A DNA stretch of 64,000 bases. Source: Tabrizicola sp. (GTDB taxonomy: Bacteria; Pseudomonadota; Alphaproteobacteria; Rhodobacterales; Rhodobacteraceae). The notes under the pieces were generated by a model. It saw only the letters and a list, made by a program, of their open reading frames with translations, searched no databases and was not told the origin of the DNA. The DNA lies in contig NZ_JAUCZH010000004.1 in NCBI RefSeq assembly GCF_030373185.1, positions 310,001 to 374,000 on the forward strand, given 5' to 3'. Shown here one piece after another: positions 1 through 8,789 of the stretch; the stretch's first letter is position 1, and each line of letters begins with the position of its first letter. The position numbers and the translations under genes are program-made.

Positions 1-2
1 TG

Positions 3-137
3 GCCAATCCTTACTGGACCCTTCACGCCGCCGTGGCGATGGGCGATGCTGCGACCGAATGGCCGTTGCCCTATCTGGCCGGGCGGGACCAGATGCGGCG
101 ACTGGCAGAGAAGACGGCAGAGGTGATCCGGGCATGA
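3..137 (+). CDS. C-terminal end of a flavin oxidoreductase / aryl-CoA monooxygenase-reductase (5' part outside window)
   Basis: Only the last 44 codons are visible, in the frame starting at base 3 and ending with TGA at 135-137. The peptide begins ANPYWTLHAAVAMGD, which resembles the C-terminal end of Old Yellow Enzyme-like halves found in 2-aminobenzoyl-CoA monooxygenase/reductase and in bifunctional salicylyl-CoA 5-hydroxylase/oxidoreductase proteins. It overlaps the next gene by four bases (ATGA), so it is translationally coupled to the SDR. The following genes fit the aerobic 2-aminobenzoyl-CoA pathway, which supports this assignment. The catalytic domains cannot be checked here. Confidence 0.6.
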   Translation, partial: ANPYWTLHAAVAMGDAATEWPLPYLAGRDQMRRLAEKTAEVIRA

Positions 138-877
138 CCATCGTGGGGCGGCGGGTGTTGGTGACAGGCGGCGGGTCGGGCGCGGGCGCGGACCTTGCGC
201 TGGGTTTTGCGCGTGCCGGTGCCGCCGAGGTGGTGATCTGTGGTCGCCGGGTGGCGGCACTGGAGGCGACCGCCGCACAGCACCCGGCCATCTGCGCGCT
301 GCCCTGCGACGTAACCGACGAAGCCTCGGTTCAGAGGCTTTTCGCGCAGGCCGGCCGGGTGGACATCGTCATTGCCAATGCCGGGCAGGCCGATTCAGCG
401 CCTTTCGCCAAGACCACGCTGGACCAGTGGAACGCGATGCTCGCGGTGAACCTGACCGGGGTCTTTCTGACCTTCCGCGAAGGCTTGCGGCAGTTTGACG
501 GCTGGGGGCGGCTTCTGGCCGTTGCCTCCACCGCCGGGCTGAAGGGCTATGCAAAGGTTGCCCCCTATGCCGCAGCCAAGCATGGCGTGATGGGGATAGT
601 GCGGTCCCTTGCGCTGGAAGTGGCCCGCGGGCCAGTCACCGTGAACGCGATATGCCCGGGGTTTCTGGACACTGAAATGACCGACCATTCCGTCAAGGTC
701 ATCGCGGAAAAGACTGGCCGCACGCTGGCCGAGGCCCGAGCAGCGCTGGAAGCGATCAGCCCGCAAAACCGGCTTTACCGCCCCGATGAGGTGACCTCGG
801 CGGCCCTGTGGCTGTGTTCGCCCGGGGCGGAAGGGGTGAACGGTCAGGGCATATCCATTTCGGGGGGGGAGACATGA
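134..877 (+). CDS. SDR family oxidoreductase, probable 3-hydroxyacyl-CoA dehydrogenase
   Basis: A 247-residue short-chain dehydrogenase. The cofactor motif TGGGSGAG is at about residues 11-18, NAG near 82-84, the catalytic Ser near 132 and YAAAK at about 145-149, so the full catalytic set is present. Length is normal for a classical SDR. The in-frame ORF extends upstream, but the ATG at 134 overlaps the preceding stop as ATGA and starts right before the Rossmann strand, so it is chosen. In the aryl-CoA cluster it would oxidise a 3-hydroxyacyl-CoA formed after ring cleavage; that role is inferred from neighbours. Confidence 0.85.
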   Translation: MTIVGRRVLVTGGGSGAGADLALGFARAGAAEVVICGRRVAALEATAAQHPAICALPCDVTDEASVQRLFAQAGRVDIVIANAGQADSAPFAKTTLDQWNAMLAVNLTGVFLTFREGLRQFDGWGRLLAVASTAGLKGYAKVAPYAAAKHGVMGIVRSLALEVARGPVTVNAICPGFLDTEMTDHSVKVIAEKTGRTLAEARAALEAISPQNRLYRPDEVTSAALWLCSPGAEGVNGQGISISGGET

Positions 878-1314
878 CGGACCCCGCCCCTCCTTCCAAG
901 CGCCGGCTCAAGATGTGGATCCGCCTTCTGGGTGTGACCCGGCAGGCCGAGAGCCACCTGCGCGAAGTCCTGCGCGTCCAGCATGAGACGACCCTGCCAC
1001 GTTTTGACGTGATGGCTGCCCTCTATCGTCGCCGCGATGGCGTGACGATGAGTGAGCTGTCGCGCATGCTGCTGGTCTCCAACGGCAATGCGACGACGGT
1101 CGTTGATCGGCTGGAAAAGGACGGGCTGGTCCGCCGCACCCCGTCCGAGACGGACAGGCGTACGGTATTTGTCGCGCTTACCCCCGCCGGGCTGTCCCAG
1201 TTCGAAGGTCTTGCCGCCGGGCATGAGGCAGAAGTGTCGAAGCTGTTTGCCAATCTCTCCGAGACGGATCTGGAAGCCCTGACCGATATCCTCAAGCGCA
1301 TGGGAGCCGCATGA
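874..1314 (+). CDS. MarR family transcriptional regulator
   Basis: A 146-residue MarR-type winged-helix protein. The helix-turn-helix region ([19 protein letters not shown]) is followed by the wing motif [11 protein letters not shown]...[10 protein letters not shown], at roughly residues 50-105. It starts in an ATGA overlap with the SDR and overlaps the hydratase start, so it is made from the catabolic operon itself. MarR proteins in aromatic-CoA clusters usually repress their operon and are released by the CoA thioester; here that ligand is an inference. The longer in-frame start at 808 lies inside the SDR and is rejected. Confidence 0.85.
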   Translation: MTDPAPPSKRRLKMWIRLLGVTRQAESHLREVLRVQHETTLPRFDVMAALYRRRDGVTMSELSRMLLVSNGNATTVVDRLEKDGLVRRTPSETDRRTVFVALTPAGLSQFEGLAAGHEAEVSKLFANLSETDLEALTDILKRMGAA

Positions 1315-2126
1315 TGACCAAGCTTGAAGGGCTGAGGCCCGCGCATTTCCTTTGGGACGTGACCGACCGTGTCGCCACGATCCGGCTGAACCGGCCCGAC
1401 CGGAAGAACCCGCTGACCTTTGAAAGCTATGCAGAACTGCGCGACACCTTTCGCGCGCTGGTCTATGCGTCGGATGTGGATGTGGTGATCCTTGGTTCCA
1501 ACGGCGGCAACTTCTGCTCTGGCGGCGATGTGCATGACATCATCGGCCCATTGGTCGGGATGGAGATGAAGGAGCTTCTCGCCTTCACCCGGATGACCGG
1601 CGATCTGGTCAAGGCGATGATCGGCTGCGGCAAGCCGATCATCGCGGCGGTAGATGGCGTCTGCGTCGGAGCAGGCGCGATCATGGCAATGGCGTCAGAC
1701 CTGCGGCTGGCCAGCCCCGGGGCCAAATGCGCGTTCCTGTTCACCCGCGTCGGCCTTGCCGGCTGCGACATGGGGGCCTGTGCCATGCTGCCCCGGATCA
1801 TCGGGCAGGGTCGGGCGGCGGAACTGCTTTATACCGGCCGGGTGATGCGGGCCGAGGAAGGCGAACGCTGGGGTTTCTGGAACACGCTGCACGCGCCCGA
1901 GGCGCTGGACGAAGCGGCGATGGGGCTGGCCCGGCAACTGGCCTCCGGGCCGACCTTCGCGCATGGGATCACCAAGACCCAGATCAACCAGGAATGGAAC
2001 ATGGGGCTGGAGCAGGCGATCGAGGCCGAGGCGCAGGCGCAGGCCATCTGCATGCAGACCCGTGATTTCGAACGCGCCTATCGGGCCTTTGTGGCCAAGG
2101 AACAGCCGGCGTTTCAGGGGGACTGA
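1311..2126 (+). CDS. Enoyl-CoA hydratase/isomerase family protein
   Basis: A crotonase-fold protein of 270-271 residues (ATG at 1311 or the adjacent ATG at 1314). It shows the oxyanion-hole segments [13 protein letters not shown] and [17 protein letters not shown], typical of the CoA-binding crotonase core, and normal family length. It would hydrate an unsaturated CoA intermediate of the ring-cleavage product. The start overlaps the end of marR, so translation is coupled. The exact substrate cannot be told from sequence. Confidence 0.85.
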   Translation: MMTKLEGLRPAHFLWDVTDRVATIRLNRPDRKNPLTFESYAELRDTFRALVYASDVDVVILGSNGGNFCSGGDVHDIIGPLVGMEMKELLAFTRMTGDLVKAMIGCGKPIIAAVDGVCVGAGAIMAMASDLRLASPGAKCAFLFTRVGLAGCDMGACAMLPRIIGQGRAAELLYTGRVMRAEEGERWGFWNTLHAPEALDEAAMGLARQLASGPTFAHGITKTQINQEWNMGLEQAIEAEAQAQAICMQTRDFERAYRAFVAKEQPAFQGD

Positions 2127-2156
2127 TGGCGAAGCGGGGGTTTCACACCCCCCAGT

Positions 2157-2191
2157 ACATTGGTTTCTCGAACCGATGGAGAAACCAATGT
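2157..2191. repeat. 13-bp perfect inverted repeat between hydratase and acyl-CoA dehydrogenase genes
   Basis: Arms ACATTGGTTTCTC (2157-2169) and its exact complement (2179-2191) flank a 9-nt spacer. A second smaller hairpin (GGGGG/CCCCC) lies just upstream, near 2136-2153. No T tract follows, so it is not an ordinary intrinsic terminator. It is the only sizeable gap in an operon otherwise joined by overlaps. It could be an operator, an mRNA-stabilising or attenuating hairpin, or a dispersed intergenic repeat. Confidence 0.7.
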
Positions 2192-2222
2192 GCTACCCGC
2201 AGGATATTTGTGGACAGATGAA

Positions 2223-3359
2223 ATGAGCGACAAGAGTTTCCTTGACTGGCCCTTCTTCGAACCACGCCACCGCGACCTTGCGGCGGCTCTGGATGCATGG
2301 TGTGCAGTGAACCTGCCGGTGGACCATGGCGATGTGGATGCCGCCTGCCGCAAGCTGGTGGCGATGCTGGGGCAGGGGGGCTGGCTGCGCCATTCCGGCG
2401 CGGGCGAGGGCGAGCGTCTGGATGTGCGCACCCTCTGCCTGATCCGCGAAACTCTTGCCCGGCATGATGGGCTGGCAGATTTTGCCTTTGCAATGCAGGG
2501 CCTTGGCATGGGGCCGGTCAGCCTGTTTGGCACGCCTGCACAGCGCGCGTGGCTGGACCGGACCCGGACCGGGACGGCGATCCCTGCCTTTGCGTTGACC
2601 GAACCCTTGTCGGGGTCCGACGTGGCTGCAACGGCAACCACCGCGACACGGGTGCAGGGCGGCTGGCTGATCGAGGGCGAAAAGACCTGGATTTCGAACG
2701 GCGGGATTGCCGATGTCTACATCGTCTTTGCCCGAACCGGAGAGGCGCCGGGCGCCAAGGGGCTGTCGGCTTTTCTGATGCCCGCCGATTCCCCCGGACT
2801 GGAGATTGCCGAGCGGCTGGAAGTGATCGCACCGCACCCGCTTGCCCGGCTGCGGCTGTCGGGGGTGGTGTTGCCCGAGGCGGCGCTGATCGGCAAGCCG
2901 GGGGAGGGGTTCAAGCTGGCGATGTCGGTGCTTGACGTGTTTCGGTCCACCGTAGGCGCGGCGGCGCTGGGCTTTGCTCGCCGTGCGTTGGACGAAGCTG
3001 TGGCCCGGGTCACATCACGGCGGATTCAGGGGCAGGCGCTGTCGGAACTTCAAATGGTGCAGGGGCATCTGGCCGACATGGCGCTGAAGATCGACGCGGC
3101 GGCGTTGCTGGTCTACCGTGCGGCATGGACCAAGGACAGTGGTGCCGCCCGTGTCACCCGTGAAGCGGCGATGGCCAAGCTTTATGCCACCGAGGCCGCG
3201 CAAGAGGTGATCGACATTGCCGTGCAACTGCATGGCGGTGAAGGGGTGCGGCATGGGTCCGTGGTGGAAAGCCTTTACCGTGAAATCCGTGCCTTGCGCA
3301 TCTATGAGGGGGCCAGTGACGTACAGCGTGTCGTCATCGCGCGGAGCTTGCTCGGATGA
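2223..3359 (+). CDS. Acyl-CoA dehydrogenase family protein
   Basis: A 378-residue acyl-CoA dehydrogenase. It contains [11 protein letters not shown] (flavin/substrate loop), WISNGG, and the C-terminal signature [10 protein letters not shown]...[19 protein letters not shown]. The catalytic base common in the family lies in the latter region. The ATG at 2223 (MSDKSFLDW) is preferred to the in-frame start at 2160, because the upstream codons run through the inverted repeat. It would introduce the double bond in beta-oxidation of the ring-opened CoA product. It ends in an ATGA overlap with the thioesterase. Confidence 0.85.
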   Translation: MSDKSFLDWPFFEPRHRDLAAALDAWCAVNLPVDHGDVDAACRKLVAMLGQGGWLRHSGAGEGERLDVRTLCLIRETLARHDGLADFAFAMQGLGMGPVSLFGTPAQRAWLDRTRTGTAIPAFALTEPLSGSDVAATATTATRVQGGWLIEGEKTWISNGGIADVYIVFARTGEAPGAKGLSAFLMPADSPGLEIAERLEVIAPHPLARLRLSGVVLPEAALIGKPGEGFKLAMSVLDVFRSTVGAAALGFARRALDEAVARVTSRRIQGQALSELQMVQGHLADMALKIDAAALLVYRAAWTKDSGAARVTREAAMAKLYATEAAQEVIDIAVQLHGGEGVRHGSVVESLYREIRALRIYEGASDVQRVVIARSLLG

Positions 3360-3763
3360 GCTATTCCCGCCAGATCCGGGTGGAGTTCAACCACTGCGAC
3401 CCGGCAGGGATCGTCTTTTATCCTCGCTACTTCGAGATGACGAATTCGGTTTGCGAGAATTTCTTCCGCGAGATTGTGGGCTATTCCTATCATGCCATGA
3501 TGGCTGACGGCATCGGCGTGCCGACCGCCAGGATAGAGACGGATTTCCGTGCGCCGTCCCGGCTGGGCGACCTTCTGGACTGGGAACTGGTGATCGAGCG
3601 GCTTGGCGGCAAGTCCGCCACTTTCCGGCTTGAAGCGCGCTGTGATGGTCAGCATCGGCTGACCGCAAGGCTGACGCTTGTCTGGCTGTCGGCGGAAAGC
3701 CGGACAGCCCGCTGGCCCGACCCAATCCGCGCAGCACTGGCCGCGCATCTGGAGGACGCATGA
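3356..3763 (+). CDS. Acyl-CoA thioesterase, 4-hydroxybenzoyl-CoA thioesterase type
   Basis: A 135-residue hotdog-fold protein. The N-terminal motif [14 protein letters not shown] carries the catalytic Asp (about residue 15) in the position known for Pseudomonas-type 4-hydroxybenzoyl-CoA thioesterases. In hybrid aerobic aryl-CoA pathways such enzymes are thought to release CoA from dead-end or product thioesters. It overlaps both neighbours by four bases and so belongs to the operon. Confidence 0.85.
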   Translation: MSYSRQIRVEFNHCDPAGIVFYPRYFEMTNSVCENFFREIVGYSYHAMMADGIGVPTARIETDFRAPSRLGDLLDWELVIERLGGKSATFRLEARCDGQHRLTARLTLVWLSAESRTARWPDPIRAALAAHLEDA

Positions 3764-4167
3764 CCGACACAACCCTGCAATTCCTGCACCCTTCCCACTG
3801 GAAGCCCGCGATCGGCTATTCCAATGGCGTCGCCGCGACCGGGCGGATGGTCTTTACCGGCGGGATCATTGGCTGGAATGCCCAGCAGGAATTCGAAACG
3901 GATGATTTCACGGGACAGGTCGAACAGGCGCTGCGGTCCATCGTCGAGGTGCTGGCCTGTGCCGGGGCGGGGCCGGAACATCTGGTCCGGCTGACCTGGT
4001 ATGTCACCGACAAGCGGGAATACCTCGCCAGCCTGAAAGAGCTTGGCCGCGTTTACAAGGCGGTGATCGGGCGGCATTATCCGGCGATGGCGCTGGTGCA
4101 GGTTGTCGCGCTGGTCGAAGACCGCGCCAAGGTCGAGATCGAGGCGACGGCGGTGATCCCCGCCTAG
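3760..4167 (+). CDS. RidA family (YjgF/YER057c/UK114) protein
   Basis: A 135-residue RidA-fold protein with the characteristic stretches VFTGGIIGWN, LVRLTWYVTDKREY and MALVQVVALVEDRAKVEIEATA. RidA members hydrolyse reactive imines or enamines. In a 2-aminobenzoyl-CoA operon an imine formed after ring reduction is a plausible substrate (inference). Its last four bases overlap the 3' end of the convergent CoA ligase. Confidence 0.85.
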   Translation: MTDTTLQFLHPSHWKPAIGYSNGVAATGRMVFTGGIIGWNAQQEFETDDFTGQVEQALRSIVEVLACAGAGPEHLVRLTWYVTDKREYLASLKELGRVYKAVIGRHYPAMALVQVVALVEDRAKVEIEATAVIPA

Positions 4168-5792
4168 ACTTTCCGAAGGCGAAACCGCTGGATCTTGCCG
4201 GTCTGGGTCTTGGGCAGGTTTTCGGCAAACACCACCCGGCGCGGATACTTGTAGGGCGCGATCACCTTCTTGACGTGATCCTGAAGCAGCTTGACCATCA
4301 GCGCATCGCCCGCATGCCCCGGGGCCAGCACGACATGGGCTTCCACGATCTGCCCACGATCCATATCCGGGGCGCCCACCACGGCGCATTCCAGAACGGC
4401 AGGATGGGACAAGAGCGCCGCCTCCACTTCTGGTCCGGCGATGTTGTACCCAGCGCTGATGATCATGTCATCGGACCGCGCGGCAAAATGGAAGCGGCCC
4501 TCTTCATCCTGCCAGAAACTGTCGCCGGTCAGGTTCCAGCCGTCCCGCACATACTGGCCCTGCCGGTCATCGGCCATATAGCGGCACCCGGTCGGGCCTC
4601 GGACGGCAAGGCGGCCAACCTCGCCACGCGGCAATTCGGCCATGTCAGGGCCGACGATCCGCGCCTCGTATCCTGTGACGGGCCTGCCGGTGCAGCCGGG
4701 GCGGTGGTCGTCAAAGCGGTTGGTCAGGAAGATGTGCAGCATCTCGGTCGCGCCGATCCCGTCCAGCATCGGCTTGCCGGTGCGGGTGATCCATTCGTCA
4801 TAGACCGGGGCGGGCAGGGTTTCGCCTGCGCTGACGGCGGCGCGCAGGCTGGACAGATCGGCCCCTTCCTCCATCGCCTTCAGCATCACCCGATAGGCAG
4901 TGGGCGCGGTGAAGCAGACCGTGGCCCTATGGTCCTGAATGATCTCGATCATGTTCGCCGGGCTCGCCTGTTCCAAAAGTGCCGCCGCAGCCCCGAAGCG
5001 CAGGGGAAAGACCGCAAGCCCGCCAAGTCCGAAAGTGAAGGCAAGCGGCGGAGAGCCGACAAAGATATCGTCGGGCGTCACGCCCAGCACTTCGCGCGCA
5101 TAGCCATCTGCGATGATCAGGAGATCCCGGTGGAAATGCATGGTGGCTTTCGGGTCGCCCGTGGTTCCCGAGGTAAAGCCCAAAAGCGCCACATCATCGC
5201 GTCCCGTCGGCGGTGGAACAAAACGCACGGGCTTGCGCAGGGCGATCCGGTCAAGTTCGGCGTCATGGTTCGCGGTGCCATCAAAGCCGACCACGGTCTG
5301 AAGAAAGCTGCTGCCTTTCTGGCAGGTGACCAATTCCTCCAGCAGCCGCGTATCGCAAAGCGCATGGGTGATTTTGGCCTTGTCGACAATCTTCGCCAGT
5401 TCCCCGGCCCGCAGCATGGGCATTGTGTTGACCACCACAGCCCCGGCCTTGGTTGCGGCAAGCCAGCACGCCACCATCGCCGGGTTGTTGGCTGACCGGA
5501 TCAGCACCCGGTTACCCGGCCTTACGCCATAGTCATCGACCAGTGCATGCGCGATGCGGTTGGACCAGTCGGTCAACTCCTTGTAGGTCCGGCTGCGGCC
5601 ATTGCCGATCAGCGCGACATGATCGCCAAAGCCGCGTTCGACCATCCGGTCGGTCAGTTCAACCGCGGCGTTCAGCCACTCGGGGTAGGCAAAGCCGTCA
5701 AGTCGCAGGTCTGGCCAGTTGCCGTCCGGGGGCAGGTTGTCCCGGGTAAAGCTGTCCACATGCCCACTGGGGCCAAGGGGGGCTGTCTGCAT
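4164..5792 (-). CDS. abmG: Benzoate-type CoA ligase, probable 2-aminobenzoate-CoA ligase
   Basis: A 542-residue AMP-forming acyl-CoA synthetase. The P-loop GFTSGTTGDPKATMHFH is at about residues 205-221, with LLDGIGATE-like and TGDSFWQDEEGRFHF motifs in the adenylation core and the catalytic Lys in the C-terminal KTQTGKIQRF. It would activate an aromatic acid to its CoA ester, the first step of the pathway encoded by the convergent operon at 1-4.2 kb. The combination of monooxygenase/reductase, SDR, hydratase, dehydrogenase, thioesterase and RidA points to 2-aminobenzoate; benzoate or salicylate remain possible. Length is normal. Confidence 0.75.
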   Translation of the reverse strand: MQTAPLGPSGHVDSFTRDNLPPDGNWPDLRLDGFAYPEWLNAAVELTDRMVERGFGDHVALIGNGRSRTYKELTDWSNRIAHALVDDYGVRPGNRVLIRSANNPAMVACWLAATKAGAVVVNTMPMLRAGELAKIVDKAKITHALCDTRLLEELVTCQKGSSFLQTVVGFDGTANHDAELDRIALRKPVRFVPPPTGRDDVALLGFTSGTTGDPKATMHFHRDLLIIADGYAREVLGVTPDDIFVGSPPLAFTFGLGGLAVFPLRFGAAAALLEQASPANMIEIIQDHRATVCFTAPTAYRVMLKAMEEGADLSSLRAAVSAGETLPAPVYDEWITRTGKPMLDGIGATEMLHIFLTNRFDDHRPGCTGRPVTGYEARIVGPDMAELPRGEVGRLAVRGPTGCRYMADDRQGQYVRDGWNLTGDSFWQDEEGRFHFAARSDDMIISAGYNIAGPEVEAALLSHPAVLECAVVGAPDMDRGQIVEAHVVLAPGHAGDALMVKLLQDHVKKVIAPYKYPRRVVFAENLPKTQTGKIQRFRLRKV

Positions 5793-6059
5793 CTGCGTTT
5801 GACCTGTGCTGCGGGATCGATCTCTTGCGCCAGCGGGCCAGTGTAGCCTGCAAAGGCAGGTAGGCCCAAAGGCTAAATTCGCCAGTCCGGGTAGCGTGCC
5901 AGTTCAGCACGATTGCCAGAGGCAACAGGCGCGCAACGACGCCTCTTGCAGGTATTGATCGCGGAGGCCGAAGCCGAGGTGAACCTTGGTGCGGAAGGGC
6001 AAGGTTCATGATGGATTGCCAGAGCCATCAGGCCAGCTGCACCGGGTTGCGCACCTGGA

Positions 6060-6473
6060 TCAGGCTTGCGCGGCGGCCAGGGCTGCATCCATCAAGGCCT
6101 TGATGTCTGCCTTCGAGGTGCCGGCAACGATCCGACCGATTTCCTGATCGCCTTTCAGGACTACAAGCGTCGACCGCCGCGGGATGCCAAGATTTCGGGC
6201 CAGATCACTGTCGGCGTGCTGATCCCAGTCTACGGTGATGAAGGTGATCATCTTGTCATAGCCGGGATTGGCGCGGCGCAGATCGGTGATCACCCGGTCC
6301 TGTGCGGCACAGGTCGAACACCAGTTGGTCCAGAAATCGAGAAAGACCACCTTTCCGGCGTCAAGTGCCTTTTCGGCAAGGCCCGGGGTGTAGAACACGC
6401 GGTCGGCGGCAAGGGCCGGCAAGGGCAGGATCAGGGCGGCACAGGAGGTGCCAAGGAAGGCGCGGCGGTTCAT
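6060..6473 (-). CDS. Periplasmic thioredoxin family protein
   Basis: A 137-residue secreted thioredoxin-like protein. The N-terminus NRRAFLGTSCAALILPLPALA is a signal peptide with a twin-arginine-like start. The active site WCSTC (Cys 52 and 55) follows the strand VVFLDFWTN, and a cis-Pro region RRSTLVVLKG is present. It lies 13 bases downstream of the CcdA-like gene on the same strand, which suggests the membrane protein passes electrons to it. The 267 bases between it and the CoA ligase start hold no gene I can support. Confidence 0.85.
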   Translation of the reverse strand: MNRRAFLGTSCAALILPLPALAADRVFYTPGLAEKALDAGKVVFLDFWTNWCSTCAAQDRVITDLRRANPGYDKMITFITVDWDQHADSDLARNLGIPRRSTLVVLKGDQEIGRIVAGTSKADIKALMDAALAAAQA

Positions 6474-6486
6474 GGGAAAAATCTCC

Positions 6487-7200
6487 TCAGATTGAAACGG
6501 ACAGGTCGACCAGCCAGGTGGGCAGGTTTTCGATCATCCAGGCGTCGATGACGTGGTTCACCCGGAACCAAAGGCCAAGGCCGATCAGGACGAAGGTGGC
6601 CCCCAGGATGGGTTTGGAACGTTCGGAAAAGGCCCGCATCCGGGCCATGTTGCGTCGCAACCATGCGCGTGCGCCATAGGCAAGGACCACGATCAGGGTC
6701 GATACCCCAAGCGCGAAGGCCACCATGATGGCCCCGGCGCGCAGCAGGTTCTCGCCTTGGCTGGCCATCGCGATGGCAGCGCCGAGGGTGGGGCCGATGC
6801 AGGGGCTCCAAACCCCGCCCAGAAGCATGCCGCCCAGCACCTGCCCGCCCAGCCCCCCCGTGGCAGTGGTGGTCATCCCCGCATCGGCGCGCGCCGCAAA
6901 CCCGGCGGTGACCAGCGCGAAACGACCGCCAAGGGCCGGGACCAGCATGACCGCGCCAAAGCCGATCATCAAGACCGCCGCCACCCGGCCGACCGTTTCC
7001 TCGCGCAGCCCAAGCGCCGGGCCAAGTGCCGCGACGCCGAGGCCCAGGACGACGAAGCTTAGGCTCATCCCGGCGGCAAGGGCCATGGGCGCGCGGCGGT
7101 CGGCTTGCAGGCTGGAGGCCAGGACGATCGGCAGCACCGGTAGGACGCAGGGGTTGATCAGCGTCAGAAGCCCCGCGAGATAGGCAAAGATCAGGTCCAT
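6487..7200 (-). CDS. CcdA/DsbD-type thiol-disulfide transmembrane electron carrier
   Basis: A 237-residue protein with about six hydrophobic segments. The conserved cysteines sit in NPCVLPVLP (Cys 18) and WSPCIGPTLG (Cys 134), the pair that shuttles reducing equivalents from cytoplasmic thioredoxin across the membrane in CcdA and DsbD. Its stop adjoins the end of the DUF3179 gene start-to-stop without a gap, and the thioredoxin-like gene follows. It is predicted to keep the periplasmic thioredoxin-like protein reduced. A role in cytochrome c maturation is possible, but no heme-ligation genes are nearby. Confidence 0.85.
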   Translation of the reverse strand: MDLIFAYLAGLLTLINPCVLPVLPIVLASSLQADRRAPMALAAGMSLSFVVLGLGVAALGPALGLREETVGRVAAVLMIGFGAVMLVPALGGRFALVTAGFAARADAGMTTTATGGLGGQVLGGMLLGGVWSPCIGPTLGAAIAMASQGENLLRAGAIMVAFALGVSTLIVVLAYGARAWLRRNMARMRAFSERSKPILGATFVLIGLGLWFRVNHVIDAWMIENLPTWLVDLSVSI

Positions 7201-8169
7201 TCAGTTGCCCAGCATCCAGAGGCCGTCAGGGTGAAAGGCATGAAAGGCGAAAGCGAAGGGGATGTCATGCACGACATCGCGCCCCGCCGCGTCGGTCACG
7301 CGAATGTTCCCGACCTCGCGCCCCCCGCCGATGGACCTGCTGTCCAGTGCCGAGGCCTGACCTTCCGACCAGCGCAGGACAAGACCGGTCTCGCGGATTT
7401 CGCGCGCCTTGGACAGGCGCGACAAGGGCCATGCGCGATTGCCGACGCGGACCACCCGTTCCAGCGGGTCTATGCCATGCGGTGGGTTCTCCCCGTCGTA
7501 AAGGAAGGGGCGCGAGGTGTCGTATCCGACATAGGGGTTGCTGCCGTAGTCTCGGGACCAGTCCGGCTCATCCATGACAAGCCCATCGGGGTGGGTCGCG
7601 CGAAAGGCCGCCCAGCTTTCCATCAGGGCGGGAAGCTGCGTCAGCTCGCGCCCGGCATGGGTGCCGACGACCCCCTGGCCAAGCGCCTGCTGCCACCAGC
7701 TTTCGGTTTCGCGGTCATACATGATCATGTCGGAATGGCGCAGAAGACCCGAGACGCCGAAGCTCAGCGTTCGCCCATTGACCCGGGGGTCGAACACCAT
7801 GCCGGTGTTGCACAGCGGGCAGAAGGTCACCAGCACTGGAACGCCGCCGATGCTGTCGTTCACGATCTCATGCCACATCAGATACCGGATCGGATAGGCG
7901 CGCGCAGGCTGGCCGGGCAGATCAACCGACATAACCGGTTCGCGGTCCTCCAGCCGGGTTTCCCTTGCTGCGTCAATGAACCTTGGGTCGCTGATCGCGG
8001 GGATGCCGTCTTTCGGCGGTCCGCCCGAGATGATCTCGTCAAGATCGATCTCTGCCCGGTCGAAATCCGTATCGGGCCAGTCGGCGGCAAAGGGATTGCG
8101 CGCTTGTGCCGCGACAGCCAACGGCCAAAGCAGTGCCACAGACGAAAGAAAGGCGCGCCGCCGCATCAT
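7201..8169 (-). CDS. DUF3179 domain-containing secreted protein
   Basis: A 322-residue protein with an N-terminal signal (RRRAFLSSVALLWPLAVAAQA). It has the family's hallmark TFCPLCNTGMVFD with a CxxC pair, plus RYLMWHEIVND, SGLLRHSDMIMYDRETESWW and GTHAG. The function of DUF3179 is not established. Here it is followed immediately by the CcdA-like and thioredoxin-like genes, so the CPLC cysteines are good candidates for the redox partner of that system (inference). It overlaps the end of the small membrane protein gene by four bases. Confidence 0.85.
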   Translation of the reverse strand: MMRRRAFLSSVALLWPLAVAAQARNPFAADWPDTDFDRAEIDLDEIISGGPPKDGIPAISDPRFIDAARETRLEDREPVMSVDLPGQPARAYPIRYLMWHEIVNDSIGGVPVLVTFCPLCNTGMVFDPRVNGRTLSFGVSGLLRHSDMIMYDRETESWWQQALGQGVVGTHAGRELTQLPALMESWAAFRATHPDGLVMDEPDWSRDYGSNPYVGYDTSRPFLYDGENPPHGIDPLERVVRVGNRAWPLSRLSKAREIRETGLVLRWSEGQASALDSRSIGGGREVGNIRVTDAAGRDVVHDIPFAFAFHAFHPDGLWMLGN

Positions 8170-8510
8170 TTCGCCAGTGCCAGTGTGGCGATGCCGGGCT
8201 TGCCCCTGCCGTCAAGCCTGAGACCCCCTGGCACCATGGCCACGGCAGCCAGAATGACGGCACTGCAGAGGACATGGATGTTCCAGGCCCAGGGATCGAC
8301 GAAAACCGGGACTGTTGCAGTCAGACCGGAAAGTCCTGACGCCAACATCAGCGTCACAAAGGCAACGAGCATGAGAACCGGCAGGTCATTCCTGAACGCG
8401 GCGTTCAGGTTCGATCGAACCGGGGCCAGCGCTCTTTTCAAGGCAGAGCCTACGCGCGGAGGTGGCCGCCCGGATGGCGCGCGTCCAGATGCAGCTTTCG
8501 TGTGGGGCAT
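8166..8510 (-). CDS. Small membrane protein of unknown function, first gene of the thiol-redox operon
   Basis: A 114-residue protein, with ATG at 8510 chosen because the longer in-frame extension runs through the divergent gene region. Residues 1-40 are basic and cytoplasmic-like; two hydrophobic segments follow (about 43-68 and 76-96). I do not recognise a family. It overlaps the DUF3179 start by four bases, so the four genes from 8510 down to 6060 form one transcription unit. Confidence 0.6.
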   Translation of the reverse strand: MPHTKAASGRAPSGRPPPRVGSALKRALAPVRSNLNAAFRNDLPVLMLVAFVTLMLASGLSGLTATVPVFVDPWAWNIHVLCSAVILAAVAMVPGGLRLDGRGKPGIATLALAK

Positions 8511-8564
8511 GTCATTCTCCGTGTCATGCAGGACGGCCCAGCGGATTGGATGATAACCACCCGT

Positions 8565-8597
8565 GTGACGAAATGTGGCATCTGTTGCATTTGTCAC
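8565..8597. promoter_or_regulatory. Imperfect inverted repeat in the divergent intergenic region
   Basis: GTGACGAAATG (8565-8575) and CATTTGTCAC (8588-8597) are complementary apart from one extra G. They lie between the divergent starts at 8510 and 8790, so they could be an operator for either side. No regulator gene is adjacent. The 279-base spacer has no other gene. Confidence 0.35.
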
Positions 8598-8789
8598 GAA
8601 CACTTGTCCGGCCGTGTACAGCGCTGGCGCACGGATATTTGACGACCGAATTCCAGTCATTCCGCCCCTTCCCGATTGCCCTGTCGCGCGGGACAGGTCA
8701 GGCATGGATCGTGAAATCGCGGCAAGTGCTGTTTCGATCGGGCCCGATGCTGGCCCGGTTCGCGCATTCGATGGCAGGAGAGTGCAGGT

